The translations under genes and the position numbers were made by a program. A stretch of 64,000 nucleotides of DNA. Source: Myroides sp. 1354. GTDB lineage: Bacteria; Bacteroidota; Bacteroidia; Flavobacteriales; Flavobacteriaceae. Below the pieces are notes generated by a model. It saw nothing but the letters and a program-made list of their open reading frames with translations, ran no database searches and was not told the origin of the DNA. The first letter of the stretch is position 1, and each line of letters opens with the position of its first letter. The stretch is taken from NCBI RefSeq assembly GCF_030324495.1, contig NZ_JACAGN010000013.1, forward strand, positions 20,517 through 84,516. Reading direction: 5' to 3'. Of the stretch, positions 53,114 to 62,463 are shown in pieces.

Positions 53114-54625
53114 CTACATCCAAGGTCTATTTTCACTTTCAATAGTAAATAACCATTGGTCTCTTAAGTGTTTTAATTGCGTATAGTTTGACGTACTAAA
53201 GTGCACAATTCCACCTGCTGTATATAAGGCTAAACTCCCAACATTAGCCGTTTTTTGCCAAGCAAATTGAGACAATACAATTTTCTGGATTTTATGTGGT
53301 TCTAAAATTGTATGTGTAATATCCCAGGCCCCTGTTTTTAGAATGATAAACTCCGGAGTCACGATTAAACGTCCCACTTTAAAATAACGCCAAATCAACA
53401 AGGTAGCGAGAACAAAATACCCTATTGCACTACCCAATCGCCAATTTAAATCTAAATTTTCTTGTGTGAATCTAATAAACAAACACAAGGGAATCAACAC
53501 TAAAAAGAAAAATCGAAAACCAAAAAAACGATAATTGTATTTTAATTCAACCCCATTAAAATCCAATGTTTTTTTATAGATCATATCAAAAAACTCTTTG
53601 GTTTCCTCATCAGAACAACCTGGAATTTCTAGTGCTGTTTTCTTATTTAATGATTCTTGTCCAAAGACTTGATGAATTTTAAAACTTGAAATCCCCCATA
53701 ATTTTTGAAAATAATTGCGTACGATTTTAATCATTTGAACACGTGAAGGTTTAATAATCGTACTTTTCGTTTGGAGCAACCCATAGGATAGGAACAAATT
53801 ATCTTGTTGAACCACTACTTTATAATTATAAAACTTAATTACTGTTCGAATGATATTTGCTATAAAGATAACCGCTAAAAAACAAAGCATTAAGATTAAC
53901 CCGACATAGAGGGTAATTCGTTCTTCAATAAAGGTATCAATGGTTTCATCGTCAAAGGAGTCGCCAAAAAATTTAGAACCTTCATAAATTAAAGAATTAG
54001 CAAATAGCAATACAATTCCCATGGTATAAAGGTAATTCGTTGTTACGCCAACCTTTAACAAGGTGAATACACTAATATGTCGAACATCCTGAATCCCACT
54101 ACTTTCTTGTTGTATCGCTGAATTTTCTCCAAGATTTTCTTCTTTTAGCATTCCTTCACGAAACGTCAATAGCGTTTCTTTCAATGCTTGCGCAACTTCA
54201 TGAGAAACAGATTTAATCACTCCCTCTTTTGCCCCGCTTCCCGCAGAATCTATTTCAATGGAATAAATATTCAATAACTTATTAACAAACGATTGATTGA
54301 TATTGACTTGTTGAATTTTTCGAAGTTGAATTGTCGTTTTTGTTTTATTGAAAATTCCTTTTTGTAAAACAAAGGCATCGGTCTCTTTTTCAATGTGAAA
54401 GGTAAAGTTTCGATAACTAAAATAAGCAAAAGCAAAAACAAAGAAAAGTCCGATACTCAGGCTCAATATAATATAATCCCACCTAGCTGTCCATTCTCCT
54501 TTATTGATTCTCAAAGCAATTAAAATAAGAACCGGAAAAAAGGCACGAACAAATTTTTGTAATCCATAAACAAAATTGACAATAATACCAATAGGTGCTT
54601 GTCGATTAGGAATATAAAAATTCAT
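53114..54625 (-). CDS. Membrane PH-domain protein, YdbT-like
   Basis: A 503-residue membrane protein with about five to six hydrophobic segments and three bacterial PH (DUF304) units, each marked by a LxxGxxxxxxTxIxxxxIQ pattern: VLQKGIFNKTKTTIQLRKIQ near residue 87, LSYGLLQTKSTIIKPSRVQM near 270, and LKTGAWDITHTILEPHKIQK near 435. It resembles YdbT of Bacillus, which with YdbS gives resistance to certain bacteriocin-like compounds. Whether that holds here is unknown. Its start codon overlaps the stop of the YdbS-like gene (TAATG), indicating coupled translation. Confidence 0.88.
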   Translation of the reverse strand: MNFYIPNRQAPIGIIVNFVYGLQKFVRAFFPVLILIALRINKGEWTARWDYIILSLSIGLFFVFAFAYFSYRNFTFHIEKETDAFVLQKGIFNKTKTTIQLRKIQQVNINQSFVNKLLNIYSIEIDSAGSGAKEGVIKSVSHEVAQALKETLLTFREGMLKEENLGENSAIQQESSGIQDVRHISVFTLLKVGVTTNYLYTMGIVLLFANSLIYEGSKFFGDSFDDETIDTFIEERITLYVGLILMLCFLAVIFIANIIRTVIKFYNYKVVVQQDNLFLSYGLLQTKSTIIKPSRVQMIKIVRNYFQKLWGISSFKIHQVFGQESLNKKTALEIPGCSDEETKEFFDMIYKKTLDFNGVELKYNYRFFGFRFFFLVLIPLCLFIRFTQENLDLNWRLGSAIGYFVLATLLIWRYFKVGRLIVTPEFIILKTGAWDITHTILEPHKIQKIVLSQFAWQKTANVGSLALYTAGGIVHFSTSNYTQLKHLRDQWLFTIESENRPWM

Positions 54626-55206
54626 TATTCTTCGTTATTTAAGTGGTCATTACTTGTCTTTTCAACTGTATCATTTACTTGTGGCAATACTTGCTCAATA
54701 ACATAATTTTTTATTTTATTGGCCTCAACAAGAGGTAATCCGGGTATTTTTAAATCGCCCAAACTTCCGCCTGCAGTAAAAAATTCAATTCTACATAGAC
54801 CAAATAGACGTAATAAAACTCCTTCGTAAATTTCTACATGTTGTACGCGATTAAAGGGGATTGTTGTTTGTTTTTGACTCAATAATCCCGATTTATACAC
54901 AATATCATGTTCTCGAACTGCGTATCCTTTTTTGCTGACTCCAGCCATATTCAAACCGAGTAACAACAAAGAAAAAAAGGCACTACCTCCCAATACAACC
55001 GCTTTATATTCCAACAATAGGGAACTTTTTTCTGACAAGGGAAGATAAAACCCACTTGCTCCAAGTAGTAACAAAAAGAAGATGGCAATAATTGTATTAA
55101 TTAACACCACGCGTTTATACTTTATATGTAAGGGTTGAAAACTTACTGCGTCCACAACAGGACGTTCAGCCATATCTATTTGTTGATTAGAAAAGGTTGT
55201 ATTCAT
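54625..55206 (-). CDS. Membrane PH-domain protein, YdbS-like
   Basis: A protein of 193 residues from the ATG at 55206, with two membrane segments (about residues 38-60 and 70-92) followed by one PH unit (YKSGLLSQKQTTIPFNRVQH near residue 104). I prefer this start because a TATATTTG box on the complement (55231-55238) would put the alternative ATG at 55221 almost at the transcript start. The gene overlaps the YdbT-like gene by one base in TAATG. The pair forms a two-component membrane PH system of unknown ligand. Confidence 0.85.
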   Translation of the reverse strand: MNTTFSNQQIDMAERPVVDAVSFQPLHIKYKRVVLINTIIAIFFLLLLGASGFYLPLSEKSSLLLEYKAVVLGGSAFFSLLLLGLNMAGVSKKGYAVREHDIVYKSGLLSQKQTTIPFNRVQHVEIYEGVLLRLFGLCRIEFFTAGGSLGDLKIPGLPLVEANKIKNYVIEQVLPQVNDTVEKTSNDHLNNEE

Positions 55207-55230
55207 ATCGAAAATAAGCATTTAAAGAAA

Positions 55231-55238
55231 CAAATATA
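55231..55238 (-). promoter_or_regulatory. Promoter -7 box for the PH-domain pair
   Basis: On the complement TATATTTG matches TAnnTTTG, about 25 nt before the ATG at 55206. Confidence 0.4.
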
Positions 55239-55272
55239 TTCTTTTCGATGCGATGAAGCTAACCCTTCTATT

Positions 55273-55312
55273 ACAAAAAAAAATAGCCACCATATAGATG
55301 ATGACTATTTTT
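55273..55312 (-). terminator. Terminator of the DUF4397-type lipoprotein gene
   Basis: On the complement AAAAATAGTCATC pairs with GGTGGCTATTTTT over 13 positions with three G-U pairs, then a T run. Confidence 0.82.
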
Positions 55313-55336
55313 CCAATTGATTTATAGATATAGAAA

Positions 55337-56047
55337 TTAAAACTGCTTGACAAGACCTATATAATAGGGTTTTTCCGCATTGTTTGAGCCAACTAGAATT
55401 AAGGAAAAATACCTTCCTTTATCCAACGTAATTTGTTCGCGTTTAGCTAATTCTTTTCCGTTTTTATCTAAAACACTTACGGTATATGTTTTACTTGTCT
55501 GTGCAATGAATTGCTCATTATTTTTTGCTGATGCAGGCGTTTCTGAATTTCGATCTTTAAAAACAACCTCATCGTCTAATTTAACATTTACCGCCAAATC
55601 CTCGCCTGTCAGGTTAAAAAAACGAAGTCCAGAATTTGTAAGATTATTCCCCTCTTCACCGAGTTTAATACGCTGATCATCCGTTATGAAGTGAATGAGA
55701 TTCTCTTTGGATGCACCTCCTATAAACGACGTATATAAATGATCTTCTACTACTTGTAGATTGGCATTGGTTACAATTTTCTCATTGGTATTGGTGATGA
55801 TATCCAAAGAACGATTCCCGGTGTACAATCCGATATAACCATACCCTTTATAGGCTAACCCTTGATAAGGAGGTTGTACAAACCGTCCATTAGCAATATA
55901 CCAAACGGCTTCAGAACCTGCATAACCATTTACCATAGTTAAGCCTCCTACGGGATAGGGTTTCCATCCACTATTATCATCTGTACTACAACTTGTTAAC
56001 AAGAACAAGCTAAGAACTAATCCAAATAATACTAGCGCTTTTTTCAT
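55337..56047 (-). CDS. Lipoprotein, probably DUF4397-type
   Basis: A 236-residue lipoprotein with lipobox LTSC (cysteine at residue 20). The mature part is beta-rich: a repeat-like first half (LTMVNGYAGSEAVWYIANGR, LAYKGYGYIGLYTGNRSLDI) and a second half with LRFFNLTGEDLAVNVKLDDE and YTVSVLDKNGKELAKREQIT that resembles DUF4397, a putative surface domain. Both halves look like two copies of the same fold. It is divergent from the RND efflux operon. The function is unknown. Confidence 0.75.
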   Translation of the reverse strand: MKKALVLFGLVLSLFLLTSCSTDDNSGWKPYPVGGLTMVNGYAGSEAVWYIANGRFVQPPYQGLAYKGYGYIGLYTGNRSLDIITNTNEKIVTNANLQVVEDHLYTSFIGGASKENLIHFITDDQRIKLGEEGNNLTNSGLRFFNLTGEDLAVNVKLDDEVVFKDRNSETPASAKNNEQFIAQTSKTYTVSVLDKNGKELAKREQITLDKGRYFSLILVGSNNAEKPYYIGLVKQF

Positions 56048-56187
56048 ATGATCTTATTTTTTGTTTCTGTACAAACTATAAATCAAAATTCGTACCATTT
56101 TTAAAGAAAGACCAATCAATTATAAAGGATTAACCGCACAGTCTATTTCAATCATCTTTTGAATTTCAAACTAAAATCAAAAAAAAA

Positions 56188-56218
56188 TTGCAATTATATT
56201 TGAAATACGCTATGTTTG
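56188..56218 (+). promoter_or_regulatory. Promoter of the RND efflux operon
   Basis: TTG (56188-56190) and TATGTTTG (56211-56218, perfect TAnnTTTG) are 20 bp apart. The predicted start of transcription nearly coincides with the GTG of the first gene. Confidence 0.6.
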
Positions 56219-56225
56219 TCTCTCT

Positions 56226-56645
56226 GTGAAAATAAATGCGTTACATATCATCCAGCAAAAACTGTACAAAGTATTGACTTTATTTTGTGCGATATGGCTT
56301 ATTTTCTCCACCTGTTCCATGCAAACGAGTCTCAATCATTTATTCAATGACTCCACTACCGCCCTAGAACAAACAACCAAAAACACTAAAAATAAGAAAC
56401 ATACGACAGTAACTGAAAGAAGTTGCAGTCAAAATTTCATGACAGATGACCAAAGTCAATTGGTACAAAAAGCAGGTTGGGATATTTCAAATCCTTTTAT
56501 CGCTTTAGTTGTATCCACATTTCTTATTTTTTTCTTCGGATTTCGCATTCAAAACGAGTCTAATACGCATCCTGTTTATCAGGACACCTCTCAATTACTC
56601 GGGAAACTCCCTTTATTTATCGAATTTCAGAATCTGAGAATTTGA
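56226..56645 (+). CDS. Small membrane protein heading the efflux operon
   Basis: A 139-residue protein with a hydrophobic N-terminal segment (about residues 13-30), a Thr/Lys-rich linker with two cysteines, and a second hydrophobic segment (about 88-105) before a tail ending KLPLFIEFQNLRI. The only plausible start is GTG 56226; the next in-frame ATG is at codon 32. The promoter box ends 7 bp upstream, so the message may be leaderless. I do not recognise the family. It lies 130 bp before the tolC-type gene; position suggests an accessory or regulatory role. Confidence 0.6.
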   Translation: MKINALHIIQQKLYKVLTLFCAIWLIFSTCSMQTSLNHLFNDSTTALEQTTKNTKNKKHTTVTERSCSQNFMTDDQSQLVQKAGWDISNPFIALVVSTFLIFFFGFRIQNESNTHPVYQDTSQLLGKLPLFIEFQNLRI

Positions 56646-56738
56646 TTTTTTGCGCATTTTTTTGTCAGTCTATCGTGATTCGTATTTACTAAAACACGGT
56701 ATTACTGCTATTTATCGTTAAAAAATCTAATAATTTGC

Positions 56739-56757
56739 GATCTATCAAAGATAGATC
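56739..56757 (+). promoter_or_regulatory. Perfect palindrome upstream of the TolC-type gene, candidate operator
   Basis: GATCTATC AAA GATAGATC is an exact 8-bp inverted repeat with a 3-bp spacer, ending 18 bp before the TolC-type ATG. It has no T run, so it is not a terminator. It resembles a dimeric regulator's binding site. Confidence 0.5.
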
Positions 56758-56775
56758 CCTTATATTCTCTTTCTA

Positions 56776-58161
56776 ATGAAAACGATTTTTCGTTCAGCTA
56801 CTTGTTTGTGGTTGACCTGTTTAAGCGTGACTCTTTATGCTCAAGAACCAAGACAACATACTCTTGGTAACTTATGGGAACAAGTAGAACGACAGTATCC
56901 AGGAATACAAGCACAAACAGCTTTAGTAGCCTCTTCAGCAAGTAAACAACAAGCGGTAAAAAGTCAAGCTTTACCACAATTTAAAATCCAAGCTCAAAAC
57001 TCATATGGTACATTTGAGGGGAGTAATGGGGCATTTTTTCCACAGTCTGGCTTTTTTAACGTCAGTGGAAATCCCAATCTCTTAGATGGAAGTGATCAAA
57101 CGTTTAACACCTTCGGCTCAGCAACTGTAGAATGGGAGGTATTTGCATTTGGCAAACAAAATCAAGAAAATAAAGCAGCTAGTGCACAATATGAACAACA
57201 ATTAGCGCAAAAAGAAGCGTATATCCTTCAGCTTAAAAAGGAATTAGCCGTAAGACATATTCAAAATCTCTATGCAACTGCCAATTATGATTGGATGAGT
57301 AAAAATGCCGATCGATTAAAGAATATTGAATTAATTACCAATGGTTTAGCCGTATCGGGATTAAAACCTGCGGCAGATAATCTATTGGCACATTCCTCTT
57401 ATCTACAAGCGGCAGGACAACAGCGATATTGGACGGGTAATAAACAAGCAACCCATATTGCATTGGCAGAATTGGTAGGTGAACCCTTGGACACAATTGA
57501 TGCTATTCACTTGCACAACTTTCTGACTTTTCCCTTGCACAAAACCAACGATGCAACTGCAACTGAAACATTTGAACACCCTGTTTTAACCCAATACAAA
57601 CAAGAGGCCTCTTATTTTGAACACAGCAGTAAATCCATGAGTAGAGCTGCGCTTCCCAGTATAAAAGTATTGGGAGGGTATGCTATTCGAGGTACTGGAA
57701 TTCAATCCCATACAGTTACTGATAAATGGAAAGATGGCTTTTCTAATGCTATTGACAACTACCTCGTTGGTGTTGGTATTACTTGGAATTTCTCTTCCTT
57801 ATTCACCAATCAATACAAAAAGCAAGCCTTAACTAAACAGGCAGAAAGTGCAGAGAAAAAATACAGTGCTTATGAACAAGCCCTACAAGCCAATATAGCG
57901 GCTAGTCAAGTTCAAATTAAAGAGCAAACTCAACAATTACAACAAACCCATCAGGCCATTATCCATGCCACTCAAGCCTATGGTATGTATATGGCTCGCT
58001 ATAAAAGTGGATTGATTACCCTGAGTGAACTTCTGCAAATTCAGCAATTGCTCGAACAAGCAGAGAAAACGCACATTGATGCTACCCAACACTATTGGAT
58101 GCAAGTAGTTTCAGAAGCAGCCTTAACTGCAAATTTTGACTTTTTATTTACTAACTTATAA
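56776..58161 (+). CDS. TolC-family outer membrane efflux protein
   Basis: A 461-residue protein with a signal peptide (MKTIFRSATCLWLTCLSVTL ... YAQ). Two long helical repeats with strands between them, as in TolC/OprM, include LGNLWEQVERQYPGIQAQTA near residue 30 and ATVEWEVFAFGKQNQENKAA near 115, with the equivalent GVGITWNFSSLFTNQYKKQA near 333. It would form the outer membrane channel of the tripartite pump encoded by the following two genes, 12 bp downstream. Confidence 0.92.
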   Translation: MKTIFRSATCLWLTCLSVTLYAQEPRQHTLGNLWEQVERQYPGIQAQTALVASSASKQQAVKSQALPQFKIQAQNSYGTFEGSNGAFFPQSGFFNVSGNPNLLDGSDQTFNTFGSATVEWEVFAFGKQNQENKAASAQYEQQLAQKEAYILQLKKELAVRHIQNLYATANYDWMSKNADRLKNIELITNGLAVSGLKPAADNLLAHSSYLQAAGQQRYWTGNKQATHIALAELVGEPLDTIDAIHLHNFLTFPLHKTNDATATETFEHPVLTQYKQEASYFEHSSKSMSRAALPSIKVLGGYAIRGTGIQSHTVTDKWKDGFSNAIDNYLVGVGITWNFSSLFTNQYKKQALTKQAESAEKKYSAYEQALQANIAASQVQIKEQTQQLQQTHQAIIHATQAYGMYMARYKSGLITLSELLQIQQLLEQAEKTHIDATQHYWMQVVSEAALTANFDFLFTNL

Positions 58162-58173
58162 TATAGACTATCT

Positions 58174-61100
58174 ATGAATCTAATTCGATTTGCCTTAAGA
58201 AAGCCTATTGCCATTCTAATACTTGTATTTGCTTTGGGCTTCTTATCGATTAATTCGATCAAGAAAATCAATGTCGATATCTTCCCTGAAATAGAACTTC
58301 CTTCCATTTATATTGCCATGCCCTATGGTGGGCTTTCTCCTGCTTATATGGATGGTTTTATGGCGAATGAATTTCAAAAAGTATTGCTCTTTGTGGGTGG
58401 AGTACAAAATATTGACTTCAAAAGTGTTCAAGGATTAACCTTAATGAAATTGTCCTTTTATCCAGGTACGGATATGGCACAAGCGGCGGGAGAAGTTTCT
58501 ACTCAAGTTTCTCGTGCCATGGGATTCTTACCTCCTGGAGCCGTACCTCCCATGGTGGTTCGTTTTGACGGTAGTTCACTGCCTGTTGGTCAACTCGTTT
58601 TTGAGAGTCCGCAACGCACTATTACCGAATTGCAAACCATGGTACAAACGAGAATTAGACCGATGTTTGTGGAAATTCCCGGGGTAACCGCCCCCGCTCC
58701 TTTTGGAGGAAATGTGCGATCCATCATTGTCAATATCGACCCTCATGCCATGCAAGCCAATGGCTTAAGTCCGGAAGAAATTACCTTAGCCATTACCAAA
58801 AACAGTCATCCTTCTCCTGCAGGAAACATTCGCATTGGAGAACAAAACTTAATGGCTCCAATTAATTCTATTGCTACAAATCCAGAGGTTTTTCTACAAA
58901 CTCCAATTCGTACAACAGAAAACAGAACGATTTATGTGAAAGACGTAGCTCAAGTCATTGACGCTGCAGATCAAACCACTGGTTATGCCCTAATTAATGG
59001 AACGCGCTCGGTGTATTTACCGATTATCAAAAAAGCAGATGCTTCTACTATTGATGTGGTGAGAAATTTAAAGGCTTCTTTACCCCTATTGGAAAACACA
59101 CTACCGGAGGATGTTTCTATTCGCTATGAATTTGACCAATCCAAGTATATTGAACGTTCGTTGACGAATTTAATTCACGAAGGAATCTTAGGTGCTTTGT
59201 TTACGGGATTGATGATTTTCTTGTTTCTCGGAGATACACGTGGAGCTATCATCGTAATTTTGACTATTCCTGTGGCTATTTTATCCGCTGTTGCGGCCTT
59301 GTATTTTATGGGACAGACCATCAACATAATGACCTTGAGTGGGCTTGCTCTTTCTATTGGTATTCTCGTCGATGAAGCCACCGTTACCATTGAAAATATA
59401 CACCAGCACTTTGAGATGGGAAAATCCAAAGCACAAGCTATCTTAGATGCTTTGCTTGAGATTTCAATCCCCAAATTACTTATCCTCCTTTGTATTTTAG
59501 CCGTATTGACTCCCGCCTTTATCATGACAGGAATTCCAAAAGACATGTTCATGCCTCTTTCTTTAGCGGTGGCTTTTGCCATGATCTTTTCCTTTTTAGC
59601 TTCCCAAACCTTCGTTCCTATCTTGGCCAATTGGTTAATGAAGAACAAGCATTTAGCGATTTACGATAAGAAAACAAAAAGACAACGCAAATTTTTTGAA
59701 AAATTCCGCTTGCGCTATTCACAAGTCGTTCGCAATTGGCACAAGAGATCCCGAGCTCTTTTTTTCGGTTATGTAATTGTTGCTGTTGGTTGTATTGTGT
59801 TACTACTACAATTCATTGGAACCGATATTATGCCAGTTTCCAACAGTGGTGATTTCCAAATTCGCATTGAAGCTCCTCAAGGCAGTCGCATTGAAAAAAC
59901 GGAAGAGATTGTAAAAGAAATTATTGGAGATATCGCCTCTATTGTACCCGAAAATGGTATTTCCATCACCTCTTCTTTTGTCGGAATGCACCCATCAGGA
60001 ACGCCAATTAATCCAATTTTCTTATTTACAAATGCTTCTCATGAGGCTGTTTTACAAGTAGCCATTGATCAAAGTATCTACACGGGCTCTATTGCAGCAC
60101 TCAAGGAAGAAATTCGCACCAAAGTCAAGGAAAACCGACCAGGTGTATTGATCAACTTTGAACCGATGGAGTTAGTTGAAAAAATTATGGGACAAGGAGC
60201 GATGACGCCTATTGAGGTAAAAGTTGGAGCTAGACAAATTAAAATGGCTGAAAATCACGCCAAAAAAATTGAACGAGAATTAAAGGAAATTCCTTATTTA
60301 CGCGATATTCGAATTGCAGAACCTTTGGATTATCCCACCTTGCAAATCGACGTAAATCGCGACTTATTGGGTCAATTTGGTTTAACGATGAGTGATGTAA
60401 CTCGAAGTTTAGCCACTGCAACTTCTTCCACGCGTTATACGGATAAGAATTTATGGGTAGATCCCAATTCGGGGTTGGTTTTTCAAGTACAAGTTCAAAT
60501 TCCCGAAGGGACGATTGACAGTGCTGAAAAGCTAAAAGCTATTCCATTAAAAAAGGGGAGTTTACGACCGATTTTAGAAGATATCGCTACTGTAAAATTG
60601 GTAAATGAAGCTGCTCAAGTCAACCGAAAAGGACCTAATCGCTATGTAACAGTCCTTGCAAACATACACGATAAAGACCTGGGTTCTGCCTCTAAAGCAG
60701 TAAAACAAGCCATTGTAAACGCAGGAGAACCACCACGTGGGACTATTGTTTGGACAGAAGGTACCTTAAATCTATTAGATGAAACGCTAGGTAATTTATT
60801 AATTGGATTAGGTGTTGCCGTAATTACCATCTACTTGATGCTATCTGCCTATTATCAATCTTTTCGATTGCCCTTGGTTATTCTATCCGTATTACCTGCT
60901 GTAATTGCTGGTAGTTTACTTTTACTATTCCTCAGTGGAAGTACGTTAAATCTACAATCCTATATGGGGATTATCATGTCCATTGGAGTTTCAGTATCCA
61001 ATGCTGTCCTCTTGATTAATCAAGCAGAATATTATCGAAAAGAAATGCAATTGCGCACGGTTAACGCCGCTCGCTTAGCGGCTTCTTCTCGTTTGCGTCC

Positions 61101-61347
61101 GGTATTGATGACAGCGGCGGCCATGGTAGCAGGTATGTTACCCATGTCTTTAGGTTTAGGAGATGGAGGAGAACAAGTAGCTCCTTTAGGACAAGCCGTA
61201 ATTGGTGGTCTTTTAGCCTCAACCGTTACCATCTTATTGCTTCTTCCTCATTTCTTTACCTCAACCATGCAAAAGGCAACCTTGGTCGGTCCTTCTTTAG
61301 ATCCTGACGATCCAAAAAGTAAATTTTACCCCATTGAAACCCCTTAA
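58174..61347 (+). CDS. RND efflux pump inner membrane subunit
   Basis: A 1057-residue AcrB/MexB-type transporter. Twelve membrane helices are arranged as 1+5 and 1+5 around two large periplasmic loops. TM4 carries the motif GLALSIGILVDEATVTIENI near residue 388, with the aspartate expected for proton relay but glutamate and alanine where two neighbours are usually asparagine/aspartate. The second copy of the helix motif ends LRPVLMTAAAMVAGMLPMSL near residue 975. It resembles hydrophobe/amphiphile-type (HAE) pumps more than metal pumps, but the substrate is not certain. It starts 12 bp after the TolC gene. Confidence 0.93.
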   Translation: MNLIRFALRKPIAILILVFALGFLSINSIKKINVDIFPEIELPSIYIAMPYGGLSPAYMDGFMANEFQKVLLFVGGVQNIDFKSVQGLTLMKLSFYPGTDMAQAAGEVSTQVSRAMGFLPPGAVPPMVVRFDGSSLPVGQLVFESPQRTITELQTMVQTRIRPMFVEIPGVTAPAPFGGNVRSIIVNIDPHAMQANGLSPEEITLAITKNSHPSPAGNIRIGEQNLMAPINSIATNPEVFLQTPIRTTENRTIYVKDVAQVIDAADQTTGYALINGTRSVYLPIIKKADASTIDVVRNLKASLPLLENTLPEDVSIRYEFDQSKYIERSLTNLIHEGILGALFTGLMIFLFLGDTRGAIIVILTIPVAILSAVAALYFMGQTINIMTLSGLALSIGILVDEATVTIENIHQHFEMGKSKAQAILDALLEISIPKLLILLCILAVLTPAFIMTGIPKDMFMPLSLAVAFAMIFSFLASQTFVPILANWLMKNKHLAIYDKKTKRQRKFFEKFRLRYSQVVRNWHKRSRALFFGYVIVAVGCIVLLLQFIGTDIMPVSNSGDFQIRIEAPQGSRIEKTEEIVKEIIGDIASIVPENGISITSSFVGMHPSGTPINPIFLFTNASHEAVLQVAIDQSIYTGSIAALKEEIRTKVKENRPGVLINFEPMELVEKIMGQGAMTPIEVKVGARQIKMAENHAKKIERELKEIPYLRDIRIAEPLDYPTLQIDVNRDLLGQFGLTMSDVTRSLATATSSTRYTDKNLWVDPNSGLVFQVQVQIPEGTIDSAEKLKAIPLKKGSLRPILEDIATVKLVNEAAQVNRKGPNRYVTVLANIHDKDLGSASKAVKQAIVNAGEPPRGTIVWTEGTLNLLDETLGNLLIGLGVAVITIYLMLSAYYQSFRLPLVILSVLPAVIAGSLLLLFLSGSTLNLQSYMGIIMSIGVSVSNAVLLINQAEYYRKEMQLRTVNAARLAASSRLRPVLMTAAAMVAGMLPMSLGLGDGGEQVAPLGQAVIGGLLASTVTILLLLPHFFTSTMQKATLVGPSLDPDDPKSKFYPIETP

Positions 61348-61370
61348 TTTTGATTTTTAATAGCATAAAT

Positions 61371-62453
61371 ATGAAACGATATTTCACTTTTTCTCTTGCA
61401 ATACTAGGTAGCGCTGTAGTTTTTATGGCGTGCAAGGATACTACACCCAAAGAGGCAACGCAAACCAAACAAACTGTTGTTGCTGCAGATTTAAGTACCT
61501 CTGTTTTACAAGAACTGAACCCAACCTATAGCATTACAGTACCTGGAGAGATCAAACCTTATGAGCAAGTTGCTTTGTACGCAAAAGTTTCGGGTTTCAT
61601 CAAACAAGTATACGTCGATCGTGGAGATCACGTAAAAAAAGGACAATTATTAGCTCTTTTAGAAGCTCCTGAGATGAACCAACGGGCTTTATCCGATCAA
61701 TCTATTCAGGACAAAGCCTATAGTGATTACCTATTAGCCAAGCAAGTATACGATCGATTAGTAGAAGCTTCTCGAACGACAGGAGCTGTTGCTCAAGTTG
61801 AACTCGAACGCGCACAAAGTACGATGCACAGCACAAAGTCTGCTTTTGAATCTGCTAAAGCGAGTACTGCTCAGTCCAAACAATTACAAGATTATTTGCG
61901 TATTATTGCCCCTTTTGATGGGATTATCACCCAACGCAATTTATCAGCTGGATCCTTGGTAGGAACAAACAATAATTCTCCTATTTTTGAACTCGCTCAA
62001 AACGACCAATTGCGCTTAACGGTAGCGATTCCCGAAAAGCACGCGGGAGCTATTCCACAATCAACAACAGCTACTTTCAGTATCAGTGCTTATCCAGGAG
62101 AACAATTCACAGCTCAATTATCCAGAACTTCTGGCGTATTGAATCAACAGGATAGATCCTTAACTTTAGAATTTGATTTAGATAATCGCCAAGGGAAATT
62201 ACAAGGAGGAGATTATGCACAAGTGAAACTAAACTTACAGCGCAAACAACCTACGCTTTGGGTTACCACTAAAAGTATTCTCCATACACAATCGGGCAAT
62301 TTTGTAATTACCAAAAACGGAGAACAACTATCAAGAATTCCAGTAGAACTAGGCGTACAACTGGACACGATTACAGAAGTATTTGGAGCACTGAATAGTA
62401 CAGACTTGGTGATTAACAAGCCTTCTGAAGAAATGAAAAACACTAAAAAATAA
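61371..62453 (+). CDS. RND efflux periplasmic adaptor (membrane fusion protein)
   Basis: With the ATG at 61371 (MKRYFTFSLAILGSAVVFMA) it is a 360-residue lipoprotein (lipobox FMAC). The beta-barrel/lipoyl/hairpin pattern of MFPs is visible: VSGFIKQVYVDRGDHVKKGQ near residue 70, LIAPFDGIITQRNLSAGS-like segment near 178, and the C-terminal ILHTQSGNFVITKNGEQLSR. It links the pump and the TolC channel. A TTG at 61350 would add seven residues ahead of the signal sequence and was rejected. Confidence 0.92.
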   Translation: MKRYFTFSLAILGSAVVFMACKDTTPKEATQTKQTVVAADLSTSVLQELNPTYSITVPGEIKPYEQVALYAKVSGFIKQVYVDRGDHVKKGQLLALLEAPEMNQRALSDQSIQDKAYSDYLLAKQVYDRLVEASRTTGAVAQVELERAQSTMHSTKSAFESAKASTAQSKQLQDYLRIIAPFDGIITQRNLSAGSLVGTNNNSPIFELAQNDQLRLTVAIPEKHAGAIPQSTTATFSISAYPGEQFTAQLSRTSGVLNQQDRSLTLEFDLDNRQGKLQGGDYAQVKLNLQRKQPTLWVTTKSILHTQSGNFVITKNGEQLSRIPVELGVQLDTITEVFGALNSTDLVINKPSEEMKNTKK

Positions 62454-62463
62454 TTCGACAACT

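Noticed and set aside
59175..59648. Open frame on the minus strand inside the RND pump gene
   Set aside because: It is the reverse of membrane helices, lacks a promoter or ribosome site, and has no family resemblance.
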